A model generated the notes under the pieces. The model was not told the DNA's origin, made no database searches, and saw only the letters and a program-made list of their open reading frames with translations. A program made the position numbers and the translations under genes. Shown here piece by piece: positions 32,623 to 41,990 of a stretch of 64,000 nt of DNA (positions within the stretch are counted from its first letter, which is position 1; each line of letters begins with the position of its first letter). This DNA comes from Glossina fuscipes (taxonomy: Eukaryota > Arthropoda > Insecta > Diptera > Glossinidae). Where the stretch lies: positions 311,957 to 375,956 of the forward strand of contig NW_023998441.1 of assembly GCF_014805625.2 (NCBI RefSeq), written 5' to 3'.

Positions 32623-33984
32623 AATGCATTTACGTAAAGATCGACGCGGACCATCGATATCGGCAATGTTTAATAGATAAGAAGAGGAAAATCAGCCCGG
32701 AATCAATTTAAGCATAGAAACCACCCCAACCATTTCCCCTCTGCTGACCAATGCCGGTAACCGTATCAGGCTAGGTTTGCTTTCATATGACGGAAGAAGT
32801 CTATTAGAATCCCAAGGCAGGACCGCGTCAAGAGAAGAACACCTTTCTGAACAGGTTCAATTTGATCAACGTGGCATTGATAATAAGGTGTCAACACAAC
32901 GAGAGTATCGGACGAACAAGCGCAGTGACGTTTGCAAATATACGGGTCCTAAATTCTTTAGCCGATCCCTTAATAAAGCCTAAAACCGATTTAGTGTTGG
33001 TAACGGAAAACTCATTGTAGCTTACGTAAACCCAGTCGAAGAAGCTTGAAGGTCGAAAGTTCAAGTCTCACTCAATCAAATGCAATCAAATGACATTATA
33101 GCCGGTGATAATCTCGCAGGCAATAAAGTTTCCTACAACTTAGCTACTGAATTCGTAATGCTCCTGTAACTATTAATGTTGTCTCCAAAACAACGTTTAT
33201 ACTAGGAATAATAAAACTAATTTTCTATGCTAAAGGAATCTAACCAACCTTAAAGCAGCACAGGATGGAACATCATCTGAACCCGGAATACAACTGGGTT
33301 CAGTAGACAATGCAGAAAATATTATGTCATTTGGTTGTAGAGAAGCATAGAAATTGGCAAAAAAGAAACTTTGTAAGACGACCTCTGCGAGATGCTCCAA
33401 ATCTTCTTACGTTACATTACATTACGTAACATGTGTTGTTTGGTATAATTATGGACAATGTGTAAAAAATATGTATATTATGGCAGTAAACTGAATCGAG
33501 CCCCAATGTATGCATCGAGGCATTCCAGAGAAAGACCTTAGATGGTAGCTCATTGGAAATGGAATCGAAGTGATAGTTGGATCCTTTGTAAGCCGTGAAA
33601 TATTTTAAAGCGCTACCTACGTGTATCAATCAAATACTTTCAGGTAATAGAGTGTACTTTTTAGAAAAGCACTCAGCACTACAGTACTCAACCCTAAAGC
33701 GCTCTACTCGATCCAAACAAACAAGAATGCAATGATATTCCTTGCAAGGCGAGAAATATTGTTGGAAGGAGCACTGATGTATATGAACACTAAACTTATT
33801 TTTCAAAAATTTTAATTAAGCCTATTCACTTTTCAAGGTCGATGGTGCATTTTGATGGAGGCACGGAAGAGCAGACACGATTCAACAAAGATGGGGGAGT
33901 TCGTGCCCCAAAGGGCAAAAACTACGGAAATTCGGGGTTTGACTTCTGCAGCACGCTAACACTCTTCTGATGGCAAAAATAAAG
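32623..33984. other. Unassigned region
   Basis: Sequence at 32720-33330 is less AT-rich than average and has one 68-codon frame, but no recognised domain. A TTACGTTACATTACATTACGTAA palindrome-like cluster lies at 33409-33431. No repeats shared with the rest of the window were noticed. Confidence 0.35.
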
Positions 33985-33988
33985 GTAT

Positions 33989-34350
33989 TGTAGCATTATC
34001 GATTTATCGCCATCTACCCATTCAATAATCATTTATAGTTAGTTCACACTTTATTATATTTCCACATAATGTAAACGTAGCTATAACCTAGTTAACCTAG
34101 TAATATGTCCTACATATTTCCACATACTGCAAGTAAAGCTATGACCTAGTTAATATAACGCAATCTAGCTTTACATGTAACTTTAGTAATAGCCTAGTTT
34201 AATTGCACTATTTTGCTTAAGTTAGCATAATAAGTTATTATATAAATTACTGACCACAGTTCAGTAAAGTTAGATAGTCAGATAGTCAGATATAAAGTAG
34301 TCAATAATAAATAATCATTAAAACTAACCTTTAATTGTGTTTTCACTACA
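33989..34350 (+). mobile_element. Solo LTR, family 1, copy B, TSD GTAT
   Basis: It starts TGTAGCATTATCGAT and ends TTTCACTACA, matching the ends of the solo LTR at 11706. GTAT flanks it on both sides (33985-33988, 34351-34354). Shared internal blocks include GCTTAAGTTAGCAT, TTATATAAxxTACTGA-type promoter words, CAGTAAAGT and AACCTTTAA. It is 67 bases longer than copy A; the extra sequence contains a partial duplication around TATTTCCACATA (34057 and 34113). Confidence 0.93.
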
Positions 34351-35263
34351 GTATCGACTTCAAATTTGGTCGAAACATTGGAAGTTTCTGCACGCAGGTC
34401 GGTATTGAGCATGATTCAAATTGGTCAGAGTATATGTCTACAGAAAAGCGTAAGCTCCGTTTTTCTAAACAAAGATTGATGAGTTTGTCTCATTATTCAC
34501 AAACCATGAAAGATAAATGGCTAAAATTTTCTGCATTTACCTTACGGAAAGCTCCGCTATTTATGTGCAAATACCCGCGCAGACTTATAAGTGATTAAAT
34601 TTCCGTAAGTTGCGAGAACCCATACAGTTCCCATAATGGATTAATTTTAAGTTGGTGATTTAGCTTTAAAATACTTGCGTATATATATATATATGTCCAT
34701 AAAGGAATATGGCTAAAAATAACGATTTCTTTCAATTTAATATTATAATTTTTATAATTTTACTTACAATTTCCTTCTACAATTTTCACCTATCTACCTA
34801 AAAATTCAAATACAATTTTAATGCTTCAAATTATATAGCACACGGCCAAATGTTTTCTGCATAAGTTTTTCCGTACCAGTTAACACATTGTTCCCATTGT
34901 ACCCCCAACCAAAAAAGCAAAACAAGTTAGTCAGTAAGTTGATAATCTACTGGTATCAAAGGATGATGTGGAGGAAATGCTCGGGTAGAACCTTTGCGAT
35001 GGACCACCAATTTCTTTTCTTTAACATCTACTTTTCTTTCTGTGGGATGTTCAGAAGGAATGGAGCCAAATATTATTGCTATTGCATAACGTATGGTCTA
35101 CCTAGCCAGAAATCAGCTTTGGTTGTTCTCGAGAGCCAGCGCGCAATTAAAAGTAAACGTTTTATCATTCATATATTTCTTAAGTTCACAATGAAAAAAC
35201 TAAAAAATCATTCGACGGGATGATATACCAAATTTTTACGCAAAAAAGATTATTTCTTATAAA
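34351..35263. other. Unassigned; one plus-strand frame beside the solo LTR
   Basis: The frame at 34335-34598 runs from the LTR end into SNWSEYMSTEKRKLRFSKQR and ends at a stop. Composition is protein-like, but I cannot identify it; it could be the target gene into which the LTR element inserted. A TA run lies at 34680-34692. Confidence 0.25.
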
Positions 35264-35470
35264 AACACAACAAAATTCAACTTTTTTTTGGTTTCAATGC
35301 AACTTCCACCGAGTATTTATTATTAAAACACAACAAAATTCAACTTTTTTTGGTTGCAATGCAATTTTCATCGAGTATTATATATTAAAACACAACAAGA
35401 TTCAACATTTTTTGGTTGCAATGCAACTCCCATCGAGTATTATGTATTAAAATACAACAAAATTCAACTT
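35264..35470 (+). repeat. Minisatellite, three and a half units of ~65 bases
   Basis: Each unit reads AAAACACAACAAAATTCAAC, a T-run followed by GGTTGCAATGCAA, then CATCGAGTATTATxTATT. Units start near 35264, 35330 and 35393, with a partial fourth near 35449. Divergence between units is a few bases. Confidence 0.88.
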
Positions 35471-36581
35471 CATGAAATAATTGCTGATGTGAAGTGAGCC
35501 CACTGTACCTAGCCCACATTTTAGCAAAGACTCTTGGAATCGCGTCTCTGCTAAGGCAATTGATAATTGAACACTACAAAATCATTAGAAAAACTAAACA
35601 AAAATAGGAATACAAGCATAAATGATATAAGAAATTATACAGAAATGTTATAAGAAACTAAAAAAAAAATTTTTTCTTGTATTTACCTTGTAGTGCATGT
35701 GTAGCGTTGGCGAAAAGTTGCAATATATAAAGTGTGTATTAAAAATTTTTAATAAATATGACATGTACGGTTTTTTTATATGTTTTAAAGGACGCTAAAA
35801 TCCATCAGAAAAATCTAATTTCATTACCCTGGTTAGGGGACATCACCTCGACATTCGCCAAAAACCGGCTCTCTCCATATACCCGAGAACATAAAGGCAA
35901 AATATTGCAATAATGTTGCTAATGAAATATTCGAACTTATATACATAATGTTTTTGTTTCACTTGCTAATGAAATATTCGAATTTATATACAAAATGGTT
36001 TTGTCCCTTTTCAGCAAGTATGTTTAAGATTATGCATTACGCGGACATATTTGCAATATTAAAGCGTTTGTCCATACATTTGCTTAAGAAGTTATATGTA
36101 TGGTATTGAGTTGTCGTCAAACTTTCTATAGGCTAATAGATGATGGTAAAAAAAAAAAACTTTAAAAGCTGAGAATTAAATCCAATTTGGCTATTGTAAT
36201 TTACACTGATGCTTTCAAGGATTCTCATTGTCTATAGTAGTTTTGTGCACCAGAAATTTGTATATGACATTCGTATGAAGCAAAAGATTTCATATTTTGA
36301 CATCTACATTTTCTATGTTTGTCAAAAAGCTAGTTAATCGGCCTGCATGAACCAGCATATCGATCCGAACTTTGTCTTTATTTCTAAAGTATTCTTTCTT
36401 TTTCAAATATAATTTACACCCAGTTTTATTCGTGTAAAAAGGAGGAAATTTTTTCTTCTGAAGAAAAATTTTATCGCCTAGACCATAAAGACTATGATAT
36501 GGATGTAACAATATTTTGTTAACATGATTGTTTTTCTTATGCGCGTGGTAATCGCTGAATTGAAAGGGCTCTTAGCGTGTT
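35471..36581. repeat. AT-rich, with a ~50-base tandem duplication at 35915-36003
   Basis: TTGCTAATGAAATATTCGAA, followed by (C/T)TTATATACA(T/A)AATG, occurs twice in tandem (35915 and 35964). A 73-codon minus frame (36511-36290) is lysine- and tyrosine-rich and not recognised. Nothing else is seen in this span. Confidence 0.55.
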
Positions 36582-36740
36582 CGATATTCGTTCTCATTTG
36601 TTTTGCATGTATTGTGCCGATTTATAAAATAGGTGTATATTCGTTCTCATTTGTTATGCATGTATTGTGCCGCTTTGAGAAAAAGTGTATATTCGTTCTC
36701 ATTTGTTTTGCATGTATTGTGCCGATTTATATTGCGCAGA
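36582..36740 (+). repeat. Minisatellite, three units of ~53-56 bases
   Basis: The core GTATATTCGTTCTCATTTGTT, TGCATGTATTGTGCCG, repeats three times with spacers ATTTATAAAATAG, CTTTGAGAAAAA and ATTTATATTGCG. It keeps an open reading frame through all units (VLICFACIVPIY-type), which is an artefact of the repeat length rather than evidence of a protein. Confidence 0.88.
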
Positions 36741-37009
36741 TTTAATTTCGTCAACCGCCAAATTTATTGCAGATACTTTGAATAATAAAATCTTCACTTC
36801 TTGCTAATCCTAAACAATTGTACACATTTGTCAAATCCAAAAGAAGAATCTTCATATATCCATCACCGATGTCGTTTAATGTGTCTGACCCCTCTAGAAA
36901 ACCTGAATCCCCTTGTCAAACGGTTACGATGGTACTTTTCTATTGCTGATGCCGATGCACCAGATAATTACCCACATCAATTCAGCAACTTTGTACTAAG
37001 ACCCCTTAT

Positions 37010-37100
37010 TATTACCATACTTACTCTTCATGCTGTACATCAATGATTTTCCTTCGGTGATTAAGTTCACCCATCCTGTGTAATATATGGATGTATTTAA
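37010..37100 (+). mobile_element. Scrap of a LINE reverse transcriptase
   Basis: In interrupted frames the sequence reads LYINDFPSVIKFTHPV and then a YMDV-like motif. This corresponds to LYINDLPSVVN followed by YADDV in the jockey/CR1-type LINE at 60175-60240. Only about 80 bases are alignable, so I hold this loosely. Confidence 0.4.
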
Positions 37101-37327
37101 CAATTTTTGCTAAAAATAAGACCGTGCTGTACAGGAGTTGTCAATGTCTCTGCAATCATGTTTGGTGTCGAGGGGACTTTGGCGGTGCTTTCGGCACATT
37201 TCCTTTCTTGTTTTTGACAATCGACTGAAAAGAAAAAAAAGGAAGAAAAGAAAAGGAGGAAGAACGGCGGAAAAGGCCTGGCAGAAAAATTCATTAATAA
37301 CTAACTAAACTAAAATCTAAAACAGAT

Positions 37328-37755
37328 TGTTACGAAATTAGCTTTTCTCGGATACGATTCGTATCGCTAGATCGTGGTTTGCACTTGCACGTTTTCACTA
37401 CATTTACCACTTTCATTTACAATTATTTTGTTTTAATGTTAAAGCTATTTATATTTTCCTTTGGCATTACTCTCGACTTCTCAACTGCAATCTTCTTTTT
37501 CGACTCAAATGTTCTTGTCCGACTAACTCTGCCTTCCTCAAATAGTTTGTTTATACACATTTTTACAAGGATATTGCTATTACCTAAGTTGATGGCTTTA
37601 TTTTCAATCCGTTAAGGTGCTTTTCCGCTAATCTTTCTCGTCAACCGGCTGCATGATTCGCCGCGAATGCTTACTTAGTTTTTTCCTGTCTAGAGAATTT
37701 ATTTTGTGGGAAAATTAATTAGTCGGAATGAAGTGGATTTGAGATTTCGGTAACA
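37328..37755 (+). mobile_element. LTR-like unit, family 2, copy B
   Basis: It begins TGTTACGAAA and ends CGGTAACA, an inverted TGTTAC/GTAACA pair. The body matches 18921-19264; the extra ~85 bases are near its start (about 37345-37430). Flanking bases do not form a clear duplication (AGAT versus ATAT). No element body is attached, so it is probably a solo LTR. Confidence 0.6.
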
Positions 37756-38728
37756 ATATTATATAAGTGCATATGCAAATTTGTGTAGATTTTTGGTCGA
37801 AAGGGAAGGGAAAGTTAACCTAAACGAAACCCAGCTTTGAGCGAGATTATATGTTTCTTAATATAAAATAATTTTGGACAAATCTGGATTGGCTACAGGA
37901 TAAAAATGCGCTTAATAATTTTTGTAATAAAAAAAAAAATGTAATAGGCTTCAATTATATGATGAAAAATTCAACTAAATAACAAGGTTTAACACAAAAA
38001 AACACACACACAAGTACATAATCAGCTAAGAAAAATGAATTACAAAATGCAAAAACAAAAAGGACAAAAGATTTGTTAACGTTTCTTTGCATTTGGAAAC
38101 TTTTAAAATCCGGACTTGGACAAATGGGTTTGATATACATTTCACCTTGGTTGAATACAAATCAGGGCAATATGAACAAATGTGTTGTGGTTTGCTTAAA
38201 AAATGCTTACTTTCGATGAGTTATCCTGATGAATTGATACCATAAGAATATGATGCTTCATTTCCTACAAATGATTTTTGGTTCGATACTCTTTGAAGTA
38301 GCTTATTATAAAGTTGATGAGTATAAATGAAACCGGTAAGTGTAGCCACATATATTTATATTCATTATATAAAAATGGCTCATTTTTATTATATATAAAG
38401 AGGGTTATATACATACACATATATTTACATAGAGATAAGTATACATAATTAGAAGTAAATAAATTAATCTATAAGTTTATATGTAAAGGAAAAAAAGTAG
38501 TTTTTCTTATATGTGAAAGGAATTTAGCTTAGGGGTCCTCGGACACAACTTTAGGTTTTCCTATAGACACCATCGGCCGGAAGAAACCATTAGGTAGGCC
38601 AGAGCAGAGAATGGCTTCCGGTTGAAAATATTCCCGTTAAAATAGATTTTGTCCCTTTATTCGTGTAAGGGTTAAGTACCTGCTATTCTTTTAAGTGTAA
38701 ACATTTGAGGAGGCGTGTTGAACAATAA
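37756..38728. other. Unassigned AT-rich sequence
   Basis: No coding frames or shared repeats were recognised. GC-richer bases at 38525-38650 directly precede a primer-binding-site-like word, so they may include an LTR 3' end. Confidence 0.3.
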
Positions 38729-39180
38729 TGGTGCCCAACGTGTGGCCCATCTCAATGGAGTTTGATAGTTTCCCATTAACGTGTTGAACCTGATAATTTT
38801 TTTCAACCATTTCATCTAGTAATATTATTGATTGTTGTACATTTTTGAAATCTCCCCTCATAACATTTTCATTGTTAGCTTAATTGATTATATGAATATA
38901 TATTAACCTATTTTCGTTCATTTATGTCTTTTTTTTTTAATTTTGGATATAAACGAATGTGTTCGGGAACTGACAACACAACTTGACTGGAAATATCGCC
39001 CAACCTATTGACAATTAAGCGAAAAAAAAAAAATTTGAAATTCGTTACTTACTCACTTACCTATAAACAATCCGAAGGCCCTAAGGGTCTCCTTTTTTTT
39101 CAGCAACAGTAAATTTTTTTTGTTTTTAAATTTAGTAGTACATTAAATTTTTGTTTCTTGGACCTAAGTATTTTCTCCGA
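38729..39180 (+). mobile_element. Partial LTR-element leader with a tRNA-Lys-type primer site
   Basis: TGGTGCCCAACGTGTGGCCC (38729-38748) resembles the TGGCGCCCAACGTGGGGC primer-binding site complementary to tRNA-Lys used by gypsy and other retroelements. The next 30 bases (CATCTCAATGGAGTTTGA) and a later block CCTATAAACAATCCGAAGGC with TTTAGTAGTACATTAAATTTTTGTTTC are shared with the leader at 39860-40770. About 500 bases between these blocks in the longer copy are missing or replaced here. Confidence 0.65.
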
Positions 39181-39859
39181 ACTTTTTATTATTCACGACG
39201 AATTCGATAGGTATTGTCTTATTGCTTATCTTATTTATGTGATATACAGTAGGCGATAAGTGATTTTCAACTCGGCTTTTGTGTATAATTTAATCAATTG
39301 ACGTAGACAAAAAGACGGAAGAAATGAATCAAATGCATTGAAATTTTCGCCTTCATACACATGTTAACGAGTAATCTTGTGTGGCTGCATTTTTTTCGTG
39401 ATCTTTAACTGACGTTGATCAGGCTAACATGAGAACTAGATCAAAGCAGAAATACAAACATAAAATTTATGACCTTTCTTGTTGCCTTTTTTTTGTTATT
39501 TGTGTCAATTTAAAGAGACATATATTAATCGTCAAAAGAGTTACGCGAACAATAGTGTTACTTGCATACAGGAAATTTTATTACTTTTTATTGAAAAAGA
39601 AAGTAAAATTAATCTAGGCCGAAAAAAAATATCTACAATTTACATTAACAATTAAAGAAAGAAAAAAAACGTTGTTACAAATTTAATAAGTCTAGAAAAC
39701 TAGTTAGCTCAGCTAAGGCAACTACGTAAGTCTCGACAGTCTACTATCCTCACAAAACGACACTGAACACTGGCGCCAAATATATTAAAGCTTATTTTCG
39801 ATCTTTCGATTAGTTGGGCAGGCATGAAGAAGTTGCAGACATCGTGGCGTAAACATAAG

Positions 39860-39879
39860 TGGCGTCCAACATGTGACCC
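39860..39879 (+). promoter_or_regulatory. Primer-binding-site-like sequence (tRNA-Lys type)
   Basis: TGGCGTCCAACATGTGACCC sits about 160 bases after the end of the LTR-like block. It differs from the canonical TGGCGCCCAACGTGGGGC at a few positions and is followed by the same CATCTCAATGGAGTTTGA as the site at 38729. It is the expected start of minus-strand DNA synthesis for this family. Confidence 0.65.
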
Positions 39880-39916
39880 ATCTCAATGGAGTTTGAGAAA
39901 GTAGTTTCCCACTAAT

Positions 39917-40402
39917 GTGATTGAAACTGACAAATTTTTTCAACCATTACCTCTGAGTTCTCCCAAGTCCGATTCGTTGGTGCAAGTTAGCGATCCCTTA
40001 ACGTCTACAAAGAATGTTGGCGTTTCTGCTACTGTTGAGGTGGTCGGTAACATAAAAGTTACAAAAAAGCCGGAAAGTGAAGAAGAAAATGATGATAATA
40101 GTAAATCGTCCTCTCCTCCTGGCTGTTCGAGTGTGAACGTCGGTCGCCAAACTGGGCACGTCGCACAAGCTGATCGTGCAAGTGTGGTTATGTGTTCTAT
40201 ATTCTCCCCACCTCAAAACTCCTCAGCCCTAAACCCTACTGCTCCTAGTACAGATGACAATTGTTTGGCATTGTTCCTCTTTTGCCATATTGTCATTACT
40301 AGCTCGCTGGTTTTCTCATTATATCAAGCCCTTTTAGTATCGTGCAAAGGTGAATCGAAAATTCATTTTAGCCGACATGGTGCAGTATTTGGCATTGGCT
40401 AA
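39917..40402 (+). CDS. Open frame in the element leader, unknown
   Basis: A 161-codon frame lies between the primer site and gag. The right copy carries the same frame (62032 to 61607, minus strand) with a few substitutions. It includes a polar Ser/Glu/Asn segment (KPESEEENDDNSKSSSPP) and a hydrophobic stretch (ALFLFCHIVITSSLVFSLYQ) that could span a membrane. A long-leader ORF is unusual for gypsy elements. An overlapping frame on the opposite strand is also open, so chance cannot be excluded. No homology recognised. Confidence 0.3.
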   Translation: MIETDKFFQPLPLSSPKSDSLVQVSDPLTSTKNVGVSATVEVVGNIKVTKKPESEEENDDNSKSSSPPGCSSVNVGRQTGHVAQADRASVVMCSIFSPPQNSSALNPTAPSTDDNCLALFLFCHIVITSSLVFSLYQALLVSCKGESKIHFSRHGAVFGIG

Positions 40403-41001
40403 TTCATTTATAAATAGCTTTGGAACTATCGTTGTGAAGGTGTGATTTAGGCTCAAGCCACTCACCATTTGACATCTATCGTAGTTAATGTGAAGTAGTG
40501 CTCTATGCTCATTCGAGAAAAGAAACCTAATTTTAGACGAATGTTACTTGCTATTTTACCTATAAACAATCCGAAGACCCTAAAGGTCTTCTTTTTTCTC
40601 ACCAACATTATATTTCATTCAATTAAATTTTTGCACTTTTCTTTTTGCGCAATTGGTGTATCTCATTTTTATAATTTTTTGATGTCAATTTATGTAAATA
40701 TATATATATATTTATACATATACATATATGAAATTTTTTTTTTTATATTTAGTAGTACATTAAATTTTTGTTTCATTTTTTTTTTTTTTTTTGATTTTTT
40801 TATATCTTTATGCCATAGATATATAATATCCATACACTATATAAATCAATATGTCATATTGTATTGTCAGTTCAGTAACACATATATTACTATATATTGT
40901 ATCTCAGTTGATTCACTTACCTTCGTTTGTGATCCATAATTTTAATTCGAATTAATTAATTTCAAAGTTATTTCAGTTCAATTCAATTGTAAATAACAAC
41001 T

Positions 41002-41100
41002 ATGGCGACAGGATCCATAGACAGTGTTATTCAGCCAGAATTGGTCAATAGCAGTTTGACACACTGTATTTCATGCCATAAAAAAAACGAAAGCCAGAAT
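41002..41100 (+). pseudogene. Gag start of the left LTR element
   Basis: The Met at 41002 begins MATGSIDSVIQPELVNSSL and continues to CISCHKK, where a deletion joins it to unrelated sequence and a stop. The same start occurs in the right copy at 53861 on the minus strand, where gag continues. The SxxCxxCHK wording might be a small zinc-binding element at the gag N-terminus; that is speculation. Confidence 0.55.
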
Positions 41101-41990
41101 TTTTAATGAAACTTTGTCTATTCCTTCCGTTTTACAAAAGATGTAAAAATTTGCAAGGTTTCCACTTCTCAATTAAGCATCAACAAAGTAGTTAGAATGC
41201 ATTGCTCGATATGTCTCGTGTTCATTCCGAAAACATAGAAGAAGTTAATTGTTTTTAATTGGAGAACGGTTTTTTAAAAGAATTTGTCGACTCCGTCGAA
41301 ATTGATATTCTGATGCATTTCAATCCCAACGATACGTGTCTTTAAGGACTCGTTTTCAGTCTAAAGTAGATGATTTTATTTTGACATGGTGATTCGAGAC
41401 GGTTTTATTTTCAAGCGAAACGAATACGCTACGGGACAGTTCAAGAACAGAATTCGTGGAAGTTATGAGTTCCATCAGATCTTACCAATGATATAATTGA
41501 ACATGCGCATGAGCATCCTTTGAGTGCTCATGGAGGCATAGCCAAAACCATATTTCGGTTAAAAACATTTTGGTGTACCTTAGTGAATTAAAACTGACAA
41601 CGCCCTATTCAAGAACTTATTAGAAAATTATGATGTTCTTCATAGGTTTACGTCTTTTTATTCTCCACAAGCTAATGCGTGCGAATGAGTAAATCGATCG
41701 GTTTTAGCCGCCATCAGAGCGTATATTAAACTCTCTCAACGAGACCAGGACGAAAATTGATCAATCATTAATTCTTTCAGGAGAAGTGCTGTTTATTGAA
41801 GGATAGGGTTTAAACGGTACTATGTTCTGTTTGATCAAAATATACTAAGTAACAAATGATATGCGCTATTATGCAACCGCGATTTTTTAGAAGTCCGCCT
41901 TCTTCTCTTTTAAGAACTGGCGAGAAGGTACAGTTGATAAGAGAGAAGGCCTGCGAAATTATTAGAAAAGCATGTTTTTAATGCATATTT
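41100..41990 (+). pseudogene. Integrase fragment of the left LTR element
   Basis: The zinc-binding start is readable as IEHAHEHPLSAHGGIAKTI near 41495-41550. After a deletion of the middle core, the last part of the catalytic domain appears: LHRFTSFYSPQANACE, a stop in place of the next residue, VNRSVLAAIRAYI (about 41640-41735). A GFKRYYVLFDQN segment follows near 41805-41840. The order and wording are those of Ty3/gypsy integrases. The first catalytic Asp region is missing and there are several stops. RT and protease are absent between gag and integrase, so an internal deletion of several kilobases is inferred. Confidence 0.75.

Larger units (their letters stand above)
39327..41085 (+). repeat. 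Left arm: 5' part of an LTR element, inverted relative to the right arm
   Basis: Three blocks match the right end of the window in inverted orientation at high identity: 39327-39698 with 63630-64000, 39948-40610 with 61398-62062, and 40610-41085 with 59810-59934 plus 53779-54139. The first block is probably LTR, the rest leader and the start of gag. The match ends where the left copy jumps from gag to integrase (41085). In the right arm the joins between the last pieces are filled by two younger LINE insertions; here they are uninterrupted, so this arm preserves the empty sites. Confidence 0.88.

Noticed and set aside
36524..36745. Hydrophobic 73-codon plus frame with repeated VLICFACIVPIY
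   Set aside because: Produced by the three-unit minisatellite; the repetition is at DNA level.
40505..40939. 144-codon Phe/Tyr/Ile-rich plus frame in the left leader
   Set aside because: Driven by T and TA runs in a non-coding leader; the right arm does not keep it as a unit.
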